64,000 nucleotides of DNA from Mycoplasma elephantis ATCC 51980 (GTDB taxonomy: Bacteria; Bacillota_I; Bacilli_A; Mycoplasmatales; Metamycoplasmataceae), in NCBI RefSeq assembly GCF_000687815.1, contig NZ_JHXU01000002.1, positions 1 through 64,000 of the forward strand. The letters are read 5' to 3'. Of the stretch, positions 1-10,861 are shown one piece after another. The position numbers and the translations under genes were made by a program. How positions within the stretch are numbered: position 1 is the first letter of the stretch; every line of letters begins with the position of its first letter. Under the pieces are notes generated by a model that saw only the letters and a list, made by a program, of their open reading frames with translations, had not been told where the DNA came from and ran no database searches.

Positions 1-501
1 TTACTTATTAAAATACTTAAAAATGAATTATCTTTTGATTAGTGAAATTATCTAGATTAGTTAAATTTGAATATAAAGGGATATCAATATTAAAGAAAGC
101 AACATTAAATACAATGTCTCCGTCATTATTTAAAGATTCTGATGACGGATTAGAAAAAGTTTTGGCAAAATTTATATTTGATAGCGAATCAATTATAACC
201 AACATATAATAGTGCATAAAAATATTATTTGATATGACATTTTTTTAATTCACCTATTTAAAGTTTGGTGATTTTTTATTTAAACAAAATACATAAAAGT
301 GATTTTTCCTTTATAAAATATTGCTTTATTGTTGAAAAAACACTTTTTCATTGTTTTTTTTTTTTTTTTTAGAAAAAGACTTAAAAATATGCTTTTTTGT
401 TATTTTTAATTTATTAAAAATATTAATGTTAAAATTTAGTTATATTATGAAATATTCAGTAAATTTCAACAAAAATTACTCATAATATATTAAGGAGGAT
501 T
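1..501. other. Intergenic region upstream of the N/Q-rich membrane protein
   Basis: No convincing gene. A 66-codon minus-strand frame (17-217) has no ribosome binding site and no family signature. A hairpin (TCACC/GGTGA, about 247-278) is followed by T residues on the plus strand and looks like a terminator. A 17-base T run lies at 354-370. The rest is the upstream region of the gene starting at 502, with a possible -10 (TATATT, 441-446) and a strong Shine-Dalgarno (AAGGAGG, 492-498). Confidence 0.6.
354..370. repeat. Homopolymer tract of 17 T
   Basis: Seventeen T residues in a row, about 70 bases upstream of the possible -10 box (441-446) of the surface protein gene at 502. Runs of this length are unstable in replication. 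In mycoplasmas, homopolymer tracts near promoters are known to switch surface proteins (for example the vlp poly-A tract of M. hyorhinis). This tract is further from the promoter than in that case. Confidence 0.8.
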
Positions 502-3393
502 ATGTTTTTTAATAAAAAAAATAATAATAAAAATAGTCAACAAGATCAAAATGCAAATTTAAATAATAATCAAACTTGAAACAATTTTAATGCATCACAA
601 CAAGATAATGTTATGCAACAAAACACAAGTAATCATTTTGATCAAATGAATAATAATCAAAATCAATTTAATAATCTAAATCAATTCAATAATTATCAGC
701 AACAGGCAATGAATAATAATCAAAACCAATTTAATAATTATGCTCAACAACCCGTTAATAATAATGCTTCTCCATTAGGTTATCAAAATGGTAGTTTTCA
801 ACAACCACAACCACAGCCACAACAAATAAATAATCAATATACTAGCCAAATTCCTTATAATCAAACTAATTTAGCATTACCATCAATTCTACCTAGTCAA
901 ACAATGACTGTTAGCACAGAATTTAACCCTAACAATCAATACCCACAAACTTATGAACATCATGAAAAGAAATGAAAAAAAATATTAATGTTAATTTCCG
1001 CAGCTATATCACCAGTTATTTTATTTGGAGCAATTATAGGCGGACTATCTTTTAAAGGTGTATACCAACCAGTGGAAAATACTTTTATTAATGATGAAGT
1101 CAAGACATATATGATAGATAATTCTAATTACAATATTAACGATTTAGAATCTAATAATAAAGTTGTAGAAGAAATAATGAAAGAAATCGTTAGAAAAAAT
1201 TCTGAATTGGTTCCAAATGATTATGATGCTACATACACATTGCTTCAAACAAATAAAAATAATAATTCTGCAAGAATATTGATAAGTTTAACAAATAAAA
1301 ATGACCAAAATACTTTTACAAAAGAATGCTTAGTAACTGGGTTCAAAGACATTATTAATCCTAGCTTATTAAACGTTCCTAGCGCAAGAATATCTTTAAT
1401 AGGACAAATACAATCGTTATCAAATTCAGGTAGACTAATTGTAAAAACACAACTTCATGAATTTGACAAATTAGGCGTTGATTTTTTTGAGTATCAAGAC
1501 ATTAAAGAATTGGAAAATGATATAAAATTAAATATTCCATATTATGAAGATAAAACTAAAACAAATATTTTAATTGAACGTCAAGAAAAAAATTCAAACT
1601 CTTTAAAAATAACTTTAAAAATTTCTGATAAAGATAATAAAAAGATACATGAAAATCTAGTATTTGAGGTTACGGGTTTTGGTAATGAAAATAAAATTGA
1701 AACAATAAGAAATGGTTTCATTAATATTGTTAAAGAAATTAAAGATCAAGAAATAAAAACTAAATCAACAGCAAAATTATCAAGTGAAATTAATTATGAT
1801 AAATCATTAAGTTCTCTAGAAAAAGATATTAATATAAATATCAATGAATTATTAAAAAATAACAAAATAGATCCTAATAAAACTGATGTCACTTTATTAA
1901 CAGAAACAAACAATATAAAAGAAGGTTATAAAAAAGTTGAAATAAAAATTTCAACAATCGTTAATCCTACAACAAATGAAAAAATTGACAATAAATTCGA
2001 AATTCTCGTAAATGGTTTTACAACTCCCGATAATTTAATAAGTAACTTTATTGAGCAAGCAAGTAATATTACATTAACAACAAATGACAAATCAAAATTG
2101 CCTAAAAATGTTAAATATAATACTTTTGATGAACTTGTAAGAAACACAACTGACAATAACATAATGAATCTATATAGTGAACTAAATAATAGATTAAATA
2201 ATGAGCTATTAATCACTTTAGATTCTTCTAAAGCGGATATAGATAATGATATGTCAGGACAAAAAACAACCCATTTCATAATTGAACATAAACAATCTAA
2301 TATTAAAAAACCTATTAAAATAAATATTAATGAATTCAAAAACGAATTTAAAGAAACCGTCGAAATAATTGATACGGCCATAGAATTAGGGTTATTAAAT
2401 GGTGGAGAAATAATTAATGGCATGTATTCAGAAATTGAACCTTCTAATGCCGCAAATGAAAACAATATTTCATTCAAACTAGATAATAAAAACTTTTATG
2501 ATGATAAATTACATACTGAGAAACATATTAGTATAAAAATCGATAGTTTTATACCAGATAATGAAGCGCATACACTAAAAGTTATATATCATTATGTTTT
2601 AGAAAATAATAATAAGGTCATCATAAAACAAAGCGAACAAAAAAATAAAACAATTAAAACAAGCAATGGTGGAACTTTAATTAAAAATTACTTGGAAAAT
2701 CCTGATTTAAAATCTGTTTATTATCAAGCTGGTTCAGATATATTTTCTGATTTAACTTTTACAACTATGACTGATTCAACAGGTACTGAATATAAGAATT
2801 TTAAAACAAAAGATATTAAACCATATGGTCAATCACGTATGTTTAATAATTCCAACTATCAAAAAGTATATAATGTACCAAACAATAATATAGATATTAA
2901 TTTTGCTCCATCATGAAGAAGCAATGGTACTATTAAAGATTTTAATGGTAATCCTGATAATTTATTTATATATGAGACATCAAATAATAATGAACAATAT
3001 TTAAAAAATAATAAGTTAAAACTAGATAAATTAGGTAAAATAGAAGAACCAAAATCCCCTAAAGACAACGAGATAAAGTCGGCTTCAAATATTCAAAGTT
3101 ACAAACAATTGAATTTTTTAGGTGGAAATTTTGGGGTGAAAACAGAATATACAATTGGTGGCGCCCTAAATAAAGAAAAAGGTAACCCTTACATTTATTG
3201 CCCTGGGCAAACTCGTGTTGCACCAGATACAATGTCAACAAGAATAACATTAACATGTAAAGGAATTAAAATCACCAAAAATATAACAACTGGTCCTGCT
3301 GTATTGTTGTTTGAATTAAATAATAATAACGAAATTACAAATGTGCATGTTGCATATCCTTTAAATGAAGAATCTGGAGCTAAAATAGAGTAA
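502..3393 (+). CDS. Large single-span membrane protein with Asn/Gln-rich N-terminal domain
   Basis: 963 residues when UGA is read as Trp (internal TGA at about 574, 973 and 2914). The start follows AAGGAGG. Residues 1 to about 155 are extremely rich in Asn and Gln with repeats of the NNNQNQFNN kind, low in hydrophobic residues and prion-like. A basic patch (HHEKKWKK) precedes one membrane span at about 165-185, so the positive-inside rule puts the N/Q head in the cytoplasm and the remaining 780 residues outside. The outer part looks like repeated domains of about 110 residues sharing motifs such as 'F.VTGFG/VNGF'. No lipobox and no recognised family. It is probably a surface, adhesin-like or cytoskeleton-linked protein; that role is inference. 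Single gene, closed by a terminator. Confidence 0.85.
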
Positions 3394-3416
3394 AAAACCA
3401 AGACTTTGGTTTTTTT
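3393..3416 (+). terminator. Rho-independent terminator after the surface protein gene
   Basis: AAAACCAA, loop, TTTGGTTTTTTT directly at the stop codon. Confidence 0.75.
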
Positions 3417-3499
3417 ATTATAAATTTTGAACATCACCAACAAAACCTAATGCATTGTTTTATATTTAAATTTTATTAATTAATGAATTAACGACTCAA

Positions 3500-3526
3500 A
3501 AACTAGGAAAAATCCTGGTTTTTTCA
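3500..3526 (+). terminator. Second hairpin with T run before ruvA
   Basis: AACTAGGA, AAAA loop, TCCTGGTTTTTT, about 85 bases beyond the first terminator with no gene between. It is either a back-up terminator or part of the ruvA leader. Confidence 0.4.
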
Positions 3527-3585
3527 TATTTTTTTGTTTTTTTACGATTTTTTTGTTTTTTTTGTCATTTATAGGTGAGGTGAAA

Positions 3586-4176
3586 ATGATTATATATAGA
3601 ATTGGAAAAATACAATACAAATCAAAAAACTACATAGTTTTTGATACAAACTTTACAGGATACAAAATTTATGTACCTGACATCAATAGATTTGAGGAGG
3701 AAAAAACATTTAGGCTTTACTTGTATGAACATAAAAATGACTACTCAGAAGCTTTATTTGGATTTCTAGATTATAAAGAAAGAATTCTTTTTGAAGATCT
3801 ACTAGGTTTAAGTGGAATAGGGCCAAAAACCGCTATTGATATGCTAAATTATGGTTGAAAAAATCTTGCATTTCTTATAGCTAATGGAAATGTTGAGGAA
3901 TTATCTAAATTTAAATATGTCGGAAACAAAACTGCTAGACAAATAATATTTGAATTTCAAGATAAGTGACAAAAATTAATAAATAATAATGAATATGTCC
4001 CTAATACAAATACCCTTAATTCCAATGAAGTTGTAGAAACATTAAAAATGTTAGGATTTAAGAAATTTGAAATAGATTCAGTTATTGATAAATTAACTGC
4101 ATCCGATACAGAAAGCATGGTTGAACAAGCAATTGAATTATTAACTCAAAAGTCTCAATTAAATGCAACAAATTAA
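3586..4176 (+). CDS. ruvA: Holliday junction DNA helicase subunit RuvA
   Basis: 196 residues, the usual RuvA length. The chosen ATG lies 4 bases after GGTGAGGTG; an in-frame start 33 bases earlier lacks such a site. RuvA binds the four-way junction and positions RuvB. Visible are the N-terminal OB-type domain (about 1-65), two helix-hairpin-helix motifs (LLGLSGIGPKTA at about 77 and FKYVGNKTARQII at about 108) and the C-terminal RuvB-contacting domain (LKMLGFKKFEIDSVI at about 158). UGA codes Trp at two places. The 3' end overlaps ruvB by 14 bases, so the two are co-translated. Confidence 0.95.
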
Positions 4177-5104
4177 CACATTTAAAAATTTTATTGGTCA
4201 GGATAGTGTTAAAAAAACTATTAAAACTATGTTAAGTTCTAAAATAAAACAAAATAAGACACTAGATCATATTTTGTTTTACGGGATGCCCGGAACTGGT
4301 AAAACAACACTTGCAAATATTATTAGCAAAGAAATAAATACAAAAGTTCACTATGCCCAAGGACCTATGCTTGATAAAAAATCGGATATTATTACACTAT
4401 TCAATAACATTAAAGAAAATGATGTTGTTTTTATCGATGAAATCCATGGAATAAATAAAAATATTGAAGAGTTAATGTATTCAATCATGCAAGACTTCAA
4501 AATTGACATTATTATAGGTAAAGACACTAACTCCAAAATGTTAAGAATAAACATTAAACCCTTTACATTAATTGGAGCTACAACAAAATTACACCAAATT
4601 TCTCAACCATTCAGAGATCGTTTTGGTTATATTGCAAAGTTTCAACCTTACAATATAGATAATATTGCGCAAATAATAACTAATTACATAAGTGATCGAG
4701 AGTTAGAAATAACAGAAAAAGAGATTTATTATATTGCTCAATTTGCTAAATATACACCAAGAATTGCAATCAATTTAATAGAAAGAATTATTGATTTTAG
4801 CATAGCGAACAATACAAAAAAGATATCTATTACAAATATAAAGAAATATTTAAAAATCATGGGAATTTATAAGTATGGATTAAATGATGAACATATTGAG
4901 TACTTAAAGGTTTTAAACGAAGGAAATAAGTGCAATTATTTCTCGCTAGATCTAATATCTGGGATCACAAATTATGAAAAAGAGAACATACTAATGGAAA
5001 TAGAGCCAATATTATTACAATTAAAATTTATTATAAAGACATCACGAGGACGCAAGATAACTAGAAATGGTATAGAATATATTAATTCCTTTATGAATAT
5101 ATAA
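4163..5104 (+). CDS. ruvB: Holliday junction branch migration ATPase RuvB
   Basis: 313 residues, no internal UGA. RuvB is the AAA+ motor that drives branch migration with RuvA. Walker A is GMPGTGKTTL (about residue 40), Walker B FIDEIHGI (about 90), sensor 1 GATTK (about 141), the arginine-finger region PFRDRFG (about 150), and the C-terminal winged helix includes the block TSRGRKITRNG. The start lies inside the ruvA tail. No ruvC is seen nearby, as is common in mollicutes. Confidence 0.95.
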   Translation: MQQINTFKNFIGQDSVKKTIKTMLSSKIKQNKTLDHILFYGMPGTGKTTLANIISKEINTKVHYAQGPMLDKKSDIITLFNNIKENDVVFIDEIHGINKNIEELMYSIMQDFKIDIIIGKDTNSKMLRINIKPFTLIGATTKLHQISQPFRDRFGYIAKFQPYNIDNIAQIITNYISDRELEITEKEIYYIAQFAKYTPRIAINLIERIIDFSIANNTKKISITNIKKYLKIMGIYKYGLNDEHIEYLKVLNEGNKCNYFSLDLISGITNYEKENILMEIEPILLQLKFIIKTSRGRKITRNGIEYINSFMNI

Positions 5105-5153
5105 TATATAAATTGTTTATTTTATATATCTTATATGTTAAAATATTTTATAC

Positions 5154-7805
5154 ATGAATAAATTCAAAAAGTTTTTTGCCCTAAACACTTTTAAAAGATG
5201 GGTTATTCTTAGTTTTACATTTATAGCAACCATTATTTCAATAGTGTTTGGTGGTGTTTTTTTTGTTTCTAAAAATATTAATAAATCTATAGAATATGGT
5301 GGAGGGATTCAGGTTATTGTTCAAGTAACTAATAAGGAATCCGCAAATCCAAATGATGTTGATAAAAAACTTGTTGAAACAGTTTCTGAATCTATTAATA
5401 ATAGATTAAATGGCGGAAATGGATTGAATGGCATTAAAACTACAATTGGTAGTGATGGAAAAATTAAAATAACAAAAAATGGCGGGGTTTCCGAAAGAGA
5501 AGTTGATTCATTTATTAATCAAATCATAAGCAAACCTCAACTTGTTATGACCGACACAAAAATGAGACCTTTATTTGTAAATGGTTTCTTTAACACAAAT
5601 ATTAATGATATAAATAACTCATCAAATACCATTGATTATAATAACTTATCAAAATATGCGCCACCAATACAACCCGGTAGTGCTAAAGCTCTTTTAGCTC
5701 CAAACGGTAGTAATTATCTTTCTTTAAATCTAAGAGAAGATAATCAAGGAAGTTATCAGGTTGAGTGAACAAAGACTACTGAACATATCTCAAAAACTGG
5801 AGATAGACAAATCCTAATGTGAATAAACTTAGATTCTCTTATTAACATTGCCAAAACTAATTTTCCCAAGGAATGAGAAAACGCCAAACAAAATCCATAT
5901 AATTTTGTTTATGTTAATGAATCGCCAACACCAAAAACCGGTGAACAAAACACTAGTTTAAAACCAATACTTAAAAAACACACCATAAACGCAAAAGATT
6001 TCTTAATTTCTCAAGCAATGGTACAACAACCACTTAATGGAAATTCATTTCAAATTTCTGGTAATTTCACACCAGAAGAAGCTAATCAATTAGCCCTAAA
6101 TATTAATTATGGAACAGCTAAATATGATTTAGATTTTGTTTCTAGTTCAATAATATCTCCAAATAGTTCAAATGTATCTAATTTTGATCATGCATTAATT
6201 GCAGGAATTGTTGTTTTAACATTAATTTCTATCTTTATGATTGCGAACTATTTCTTATTAGGAATAATAACTACATTATCAATGTCTTTATATATTTTCT
6301 TAACATTACTTTTATTTTCGGCTTTAAATGGAGAATATTCGCCAGCAACTATTGCATCATTAGTTATAGGTATAGGACTTAGTGTTGATGCTAACATAAT
6401 TACATATGAACGGCTTAAGAATGAATATTATAATGGCGATAGTTTAATAAAGGCGACAAGGAATGCTCACAAATTTTCATTATCTTCTATATTAGATGCT
6501 AATATAACCACTTTAATTATTACATTTGTTTTATTTTTCTTTGGTTCAATTAGTGTTAAAAGTTTTTCTATTTCATTAATGATTTCAGTAATGTTCACAT
6601 TACTAGTTATGCTAATATTCAATAAATTACTTGTTAAAATTTTAGTTAATATTCCAATAATAAAAACTAGACCATGACTATTTGGAATTTATAAAAAACA
6701 AAATCAAGTTCAAGATGTAACAAATAATAATATTCCATTTTATAAAAAAATAAATTATGTGAAAGCGTCAAATTACTTATTTCTAATTTCATTTTCAATC
6801 ATTTTTATTATATTAATTGCTTTTATTATTTTATCAATAGTAAACAAAAATGTTTTTGGTGCATTTAATTTGTCAGTTGATTTTAGTGGTGGAAGCATTG
6901 TGTCAATAGAATCACCAAATATTGATATACCTTTAGAAAATACAACAAACCCACTAAATGCAACAAATATAAAAAATGAAATTATCAATATTTTTAACAA
7001 TAAAAACATTGATATTACGAATGATATTAAAATAGTCAAAAAAGATATTGCTGGAACAAATTATGGAATTGAAATAAGAACATCAAAAGACATTATTGAT
7101 TTTATAAATGATAAAACATCAAATGGTTTCGCACAAATACTAAACAGTAAATTCATAGATTTAAAAGTTGCAAATTATTCAATTTCACAATCCGAATCAA
7201 TAAAAATTGTTAACAACGCATTGTTAGCAATAGGTATATCATTTATAGGCATTATTGTTTATACAATAATAAGAATGCGTTGAACTTATTCAATTGCCGC
7301 AATAATAGCCTTACTACATGACTTATTATTTGTTATAGGAAGTTTTATCGCTTTAAGACTAGAGGTTTCACCGATTATAATAGCTGCTATGTTATCGATT
7401 GTGGCATTCTCAATTAATGATACAATTGTTATCTTTGATAGAATTAGAGAAACCATTAATACAGAATATTCAAATCAAGTAATTTCTAAAGAAGATTTGA
7501 AATTAATTATTAATAAATCAATAGGCGAAACAATTAAACGTTCATTGTATACATCTATAACCACAATTATCACTGTTTTAGTTTTATTAATGTTTAAAGA
7601 TGCTACCGAATTGAATTTTAATATAGCTATGTTAATAGGGTTATTTGTTGGTGCATATTCATCTATTTTTATAGCAACCCAAATATGATTTAGACTTGAA
7701 ATATTACGTCAAAAAGGTATACAAAGAAGAAAAGAAACAAAATTTTGAAAAATTAATAAACCAAGCGAACAAATTTTCCCGGGTATAAATGACTTTAAAT
7801 ACTAA
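5154..7805 (+). CDS. secDF: Fused protein-export membrane protein SecDF
   Basis: 883 residues through five or more UGA Trp codons. SecDF uses the proton-motive force to complete Sec-dependent export. The SecD half opens with a membrane span and the motif IEYGGGIQV, has a large extracytoplasmic P1 domain (about 45-330) and a five-span block with SVDANIITYERLKNE. The SecF half has LSVDFSGGSIVSI and ends with FSINDTIVIFDRIRE. No Shine-Dalgarno is seen; an extended -10 (TATGTTAAAAT) ends about 9 bases before the ATG, so the mRNA may be leaderless. A terminator follows. Confidence 0.95.
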
Positions 7806-7832
7806 ACACCATATTTCAGGGTGTTTTTTTTA
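7805..7832 (+). terminator. Terminator after secDF
   Basis: AACACC, short loop, GGGTGTTTTTTTT overlapping the stop codon. Confidence 0.75.
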
Positions 7833-7854
7833 TATATTATTTTAATAACTCAAT

Positions 7855-7860
7855 TATAAT
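7855..7860 (+). promoter_or_regulatory. -10 box (TATAAT) giving a likely leaderless mRNA
   Basis: Perfect TATAAT with six bases between it and the ATG at 7867, and no Shine-Dalgarno. Transcription would start at or next to the start codon. Confidence 0.6.
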
Positions 7861-7866
7861 ATTCAT

Positions 7867-8538
7867 ATGTTAGCCGGAATTATTATTGGATCAATTATTA
7901 CATTTATCATTATAACCTTGCTTTTTACTTTTGCTATAGTAAAAAGAAAAAACATAACATCAAGGCGCAAAAAAGGGATATTAGCAGAAAAAAGAATAAA
8001 TAAATTTATGGGAAATTATGCATCAAAGCATAATTTAACTTTTATACCATCTAATGTATATGCTTATGAAATTAATAACGAAAAGAAATATTTTGAAGTA
8101 GATGGAATTTTAATCGGAGATGATTTAATGATTGTCATAGAAGTAAAAAGTATAAATGGTACGATTTATGGAGATGCTAATGATAGCAAACTAAATGTTA
8201 AAAATAGTATTTCATATACAATAAAAAATCCGATAATTCAAAATGATATACATATAGAACACCTTGAAAAGATAATAGATGATTCATTCCCAATTTTTTC
8301 AATGATTATTCTTTGCGATATTACAAGAGAAAATATAAAATTTAAACCAGACCATGTAATCCTCACAAAAGAAACTAAATTACAAGAAGACCTTGACAAC
8401 TTTTATTCAGCGGTTGAGACTCAATTCAAAAGAATTGGTGATGAAAAATATAAAGAAATAATTGTCAAAATAAAAGATAAAATTGCAAATCATGAAGATT
8501 TAATGAGATTTTATGAAATTACCAAAAGATTCAACTAA
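7867..8538 (+). CDS. Membrane-anchored NERD-domain (nuclease-related) protein
   Basis: 223 residues. One N-terminal membrane span (about 3-26), then a basic stretch, then a NERD domain. The restriction-endonuclease-like core shows an acidic residue in FEVDGILIG (about 78) and the EVK element in IVIEVKSINGTIYGD (about 97), which fits a PD-(D/E)XK-type site. NERD proteins are presumed nucleases of unknown biological role. The next gene starts 26 bases inside this one, so they are coupled. The promoter is a TATAAT immediately upstream. Confidence 0.8.
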   Translation: MLAGIIIGSIITFIIITLLFTFAIVKRKNITSRRKKGILAEKRINKFMGNYASKHNLTFIPSNVYAYEINNEKKYFEVDGILIGDDLMIVIEVKSINGTIYGDANDSKLNVKNSISYTIKNPIIQNDIHIEHLEKIIDDSFPIFSMIILCDITRENIKFKPDHVILTKETKLQEDLDNFYSAVETQFKRIGDEKYKEIIVKIKDKIANHEDLMRFYEITKRFN

Positions 8539-9280
8539 ATTAATAATCAATATAGACAAAGATAATTTTTTAGAAAAACAAAAAAATATAAATCCTATCA
8601 AATCATCAATTATTATCTTTTACGATAAAGAAAATTTACAATCTGAATATGCAATATATTTTTATAATAAAAATGTATCCAATATTTCTCTAAAACTAAA
8701 GGTTGGTAATATTTTCATCTTATCCTACAATTACTTATTCCATTCTTATGATAAAATAATTACTTTTTTAGAAAATTCGGCATTAAAACTTATTAATAGG
8801 TCCCAAAAAATTTCTTCAGAAAGATTTAAATATCTTAATTTATCAAAAAATGAATTTGTTCTTTTTGATGAAATACATACTTTTAAAATAGATGGTAACA
8901 AACTTATAGTTGATGATGATAAGATAATTAGTATTGTTCAAAAAAACTCAAATATTGATTTAGCAATTAAAAAATATAAAGCTAATAAATTACTAATGTA
9001 TATATCAAAAAAACAACATGAATTAGAATTATTAATGAATGTTCCCAAGCACGATATCAAAATCATAAATGCAAATACTTTATGAGCAAAAAATTGAATC
9101 AAAAGAAGATCTATATCTTATTCTTTTAATTTAAGTAAACAAAATAAGGATTTTATCGATTTAACAATAATACATGAACTAGCACATTTTTTCCACCAAA
9201 ATCATTCAAAAGAATTTTGAAATCTTGTTAAATTTTATGCTCCTAATTATAAAAAAATAAACAATGGTTCGTTTTTTTAA
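8513..9280 (+). CDS. YgjP/DUF45-type zinc metallopeptidase-like protein
   Basis: 255 residues with UGA Trp near the C-terminus. The C-terminal block IIHELAHFFHQNHSKEFW (about 218-235) is the HExxH...H zinc motif of the YgjP-like/SprT-like metallopeptidases, preceded by the expected WAKNWIKRRSISYSFNLS region ('GSC.....i.fn..l' in the family). The N-terminal half is diverged. The substrate is unknown. It overlaps the NERD gene by 26 bases and converges on the Pgi-like gene, overlapping it by 4 bases. Confidence 0.8.
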
Positions 9281-10470
9281 AAAAATGGATTTTTATTATC
9301 TAAATATCTTAAAAATAATGTTAATTTTTGAATAAATATAACTAGATGGGACAATGTTTTACTTGATGAATCCTTTAAAACAAACTCAACAATAGGCGTA
9401 TTACCAAAATTCCCCTTTATTTCTAATATTGAATCTTTAATAATTTGTTGAATATTATTTAAACTTAATGTTTTAATGTTTGCAAGATTATCTTCATTAT
9501 AGATGTCATCATAAATGTCATAATCATATAACTTATTTTGAAATGATGTAAAATGATTTAGCATTGTAGTATTATGAAAACTTGTTGTAAGAATATCACT
9601 ATAACTTGAATTAATGGCAACTTTCTTTACAACATTAAAAAACATCAAGGTTATAAATTTGGAAACTGATTCTTGTTTTTTTTCAAAAAAACCTATAGAA
9701 ATAACGTTTTTATTCAACATTCTTAAAACACAAATATATTTTAAAAGCTCATTAAAATCAGTATCACGTTCATTAAATTCGATATCCGCCTCAACTGCAG
9801 ATTTAATAATTTCTTCAACATTTATTCTATATATTGCCAATATAAATAGTATAGGATACGAAAAGAAAGAAAAATTTTCAGTAAATTTTTCATTTATAAC
9901 TAAAGTATTAAATTTATTATATTTTGCAAAATAAAAATTTTCTCTATCAGATGTTTTTATCCCAAAATATATATATTTTTTAGAATTATATTTTCCTTGA
10001 GAAGATATTAATGAGTTATTAAAAATGTTAAAGATAATATTTTGGAAATTGTTCTTAGAAAATAAAATGTTAAATATAATAAACTTTTTATCATTTAATT
10101 TATTAAATATGTCATAAACTTTATCTAAAGAATCCCCTTCACAAATAAAAAAGGTATTGATAGGTTTTTCAATGGCGTTTTTATTTGTTAAAAAATCAAT
10201 CGCCATTTTAATTTGCGTTTTAACAATAACCGGACATAAAATTAAAATATTTTCAATATTTGCATCCAATATTTTGTTTGCTTCATTAAATATTTTTTTA
10301 AAATTTTTTTTATCATATCCATAAATAATATCTTTAAAGGATAAAAATTCGAACCCATCAATTTTATAATCATCAATTAATTTCGCAACTTCAAGAACAT
10401 ACTCAGAATTATTTTTTAATGCACTTTCAACAGAAATATTATGATATTTAACAATAACATTACTCATCAT
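9277..10470 (-). CDS. Pgi-fold protein lacking the glucose-6-phosphate isomerase active site
   Basis: 397 residues against about 430-450 for Pgi. It aligns by eye with Pgi along its length: GFEFLSFKDI..GYDKKNFKKI (about 39-60) matches the family's 'G.DFLGW.DLP..YDKEEF.RI', and SHLVIFIQKLTLFLRYLDNKNPF matches the family's end block ending in 'GVNPFDQPG'. The functional loops are gone: GIGGSYLGA is replaced by CPVIVKTQI (about 79-87), SKSGTTTEP by FSKNNFQN (about 137-144), the GRYS loop by ENFSFF, and the catalytic Glu segment GESEGK is absent. It is therefore inferred to be a pseudoenzyme. Start is either of two adjacent ATGs after AAAGGA. Coupled to the S1-domain gene upstream. Confidence 0.7.
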   Translation of the reverse strand: MMSNVIVKYHNISVESALKNNSEYVLEVAKLIDDYKIDGFEFLSFKDIIYGYDKKNFKKIFNEANKILDANIENILILCPVIVKTQIKMAIDFLTNKNAIEKPINTFFICEGDSLDKVYDIFNKLNDKKFIIFNILFSKNNFQNIIFNIFNNSLISSQGKYNSKKYIYFGIKTSDRENFYFAKYNKFNTLVINEKFTENFSFFSYPILFILAIYRINVEEIIKSAVEADIEFNERDTDFNELLKYICVLRMLNKNVISIGFFEKKQESVSKFITLMFFNVVKKVAINSSYSDILTTSFHNTTMLNHFTSFQNKLYDYDIYDDIYNEDNLANIKTLSLNNIQQIIKDSILEIKGNFGNTPIVEFVLKDSSSKTLSHLVIFIQKLTLFLRYLDNKNPFF

Positions 10471-10783
10471 ATTCCTTTATGATTGATGTTATTAAATTCC
10501 TAAAACCATTTTGAGTTTCTTGGATAATGAACTTAACATCATTATTCCTAAAGTTATAATGTGTATCTTTAAATGATGCAGTAAAAGATTTTTTCGCATC
10601 ATCAACACTCAAAACTCTAAAAGTAATTTTTTCATTTAATGAAAAAATTTTATCAATATTTATATCTGAAAAATCAGTTATTTCGCTATATTTAATAGTC
10701 CCTATCCATTCACTAACTTTTACTTTAATTAAATCAGAATTTATCTCATAAATTCATCCATATGAAACATTATTCTCAACCAT
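10460..10783 (-). CDS. Small S1-domain RNA-binding protein
   Basis: 107 residues, start ATG at 10783, one UGA Trp (YGWIYEI). An S1/OB fold fills residues 5-75: GWIYEINSDLIKVKVSEWIGTIKYSEITD, then the basic hydrophobic block KITFRVLSVDDAKKSFTASFK. It resembles the small single-S1 proteins of Firmicutes (YugI/GSP13 type) that bind RNA or ribosomes. It overlaps the Pgi-like gene, which follows with an 11-base overlap. S1 proteins beside pgi are, as far as I recall, common in related mycoplasmas. Confidence 0.75.
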
Positions 10784-10861
10784 ACCTAAAATTATACACA
10801 TATATTTACCTATAATATACTTATATATAATATAATATATATTTGCTTAAAAGGTGGTAAT

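Noticed and set aside
17-217. 66-codon minus-strand frame at the window start
   Set aside because: No ribosome binding site, preceded closely by a stop, no family resemblance. Kept only as a note in the intergenic entry.
1926-2477. 183-codon hydrophobic frame on the minus strand
   Set aside because: It is the antisense of the surface protein gene; AT-rich codons read backwards give false hydrophobic frames.
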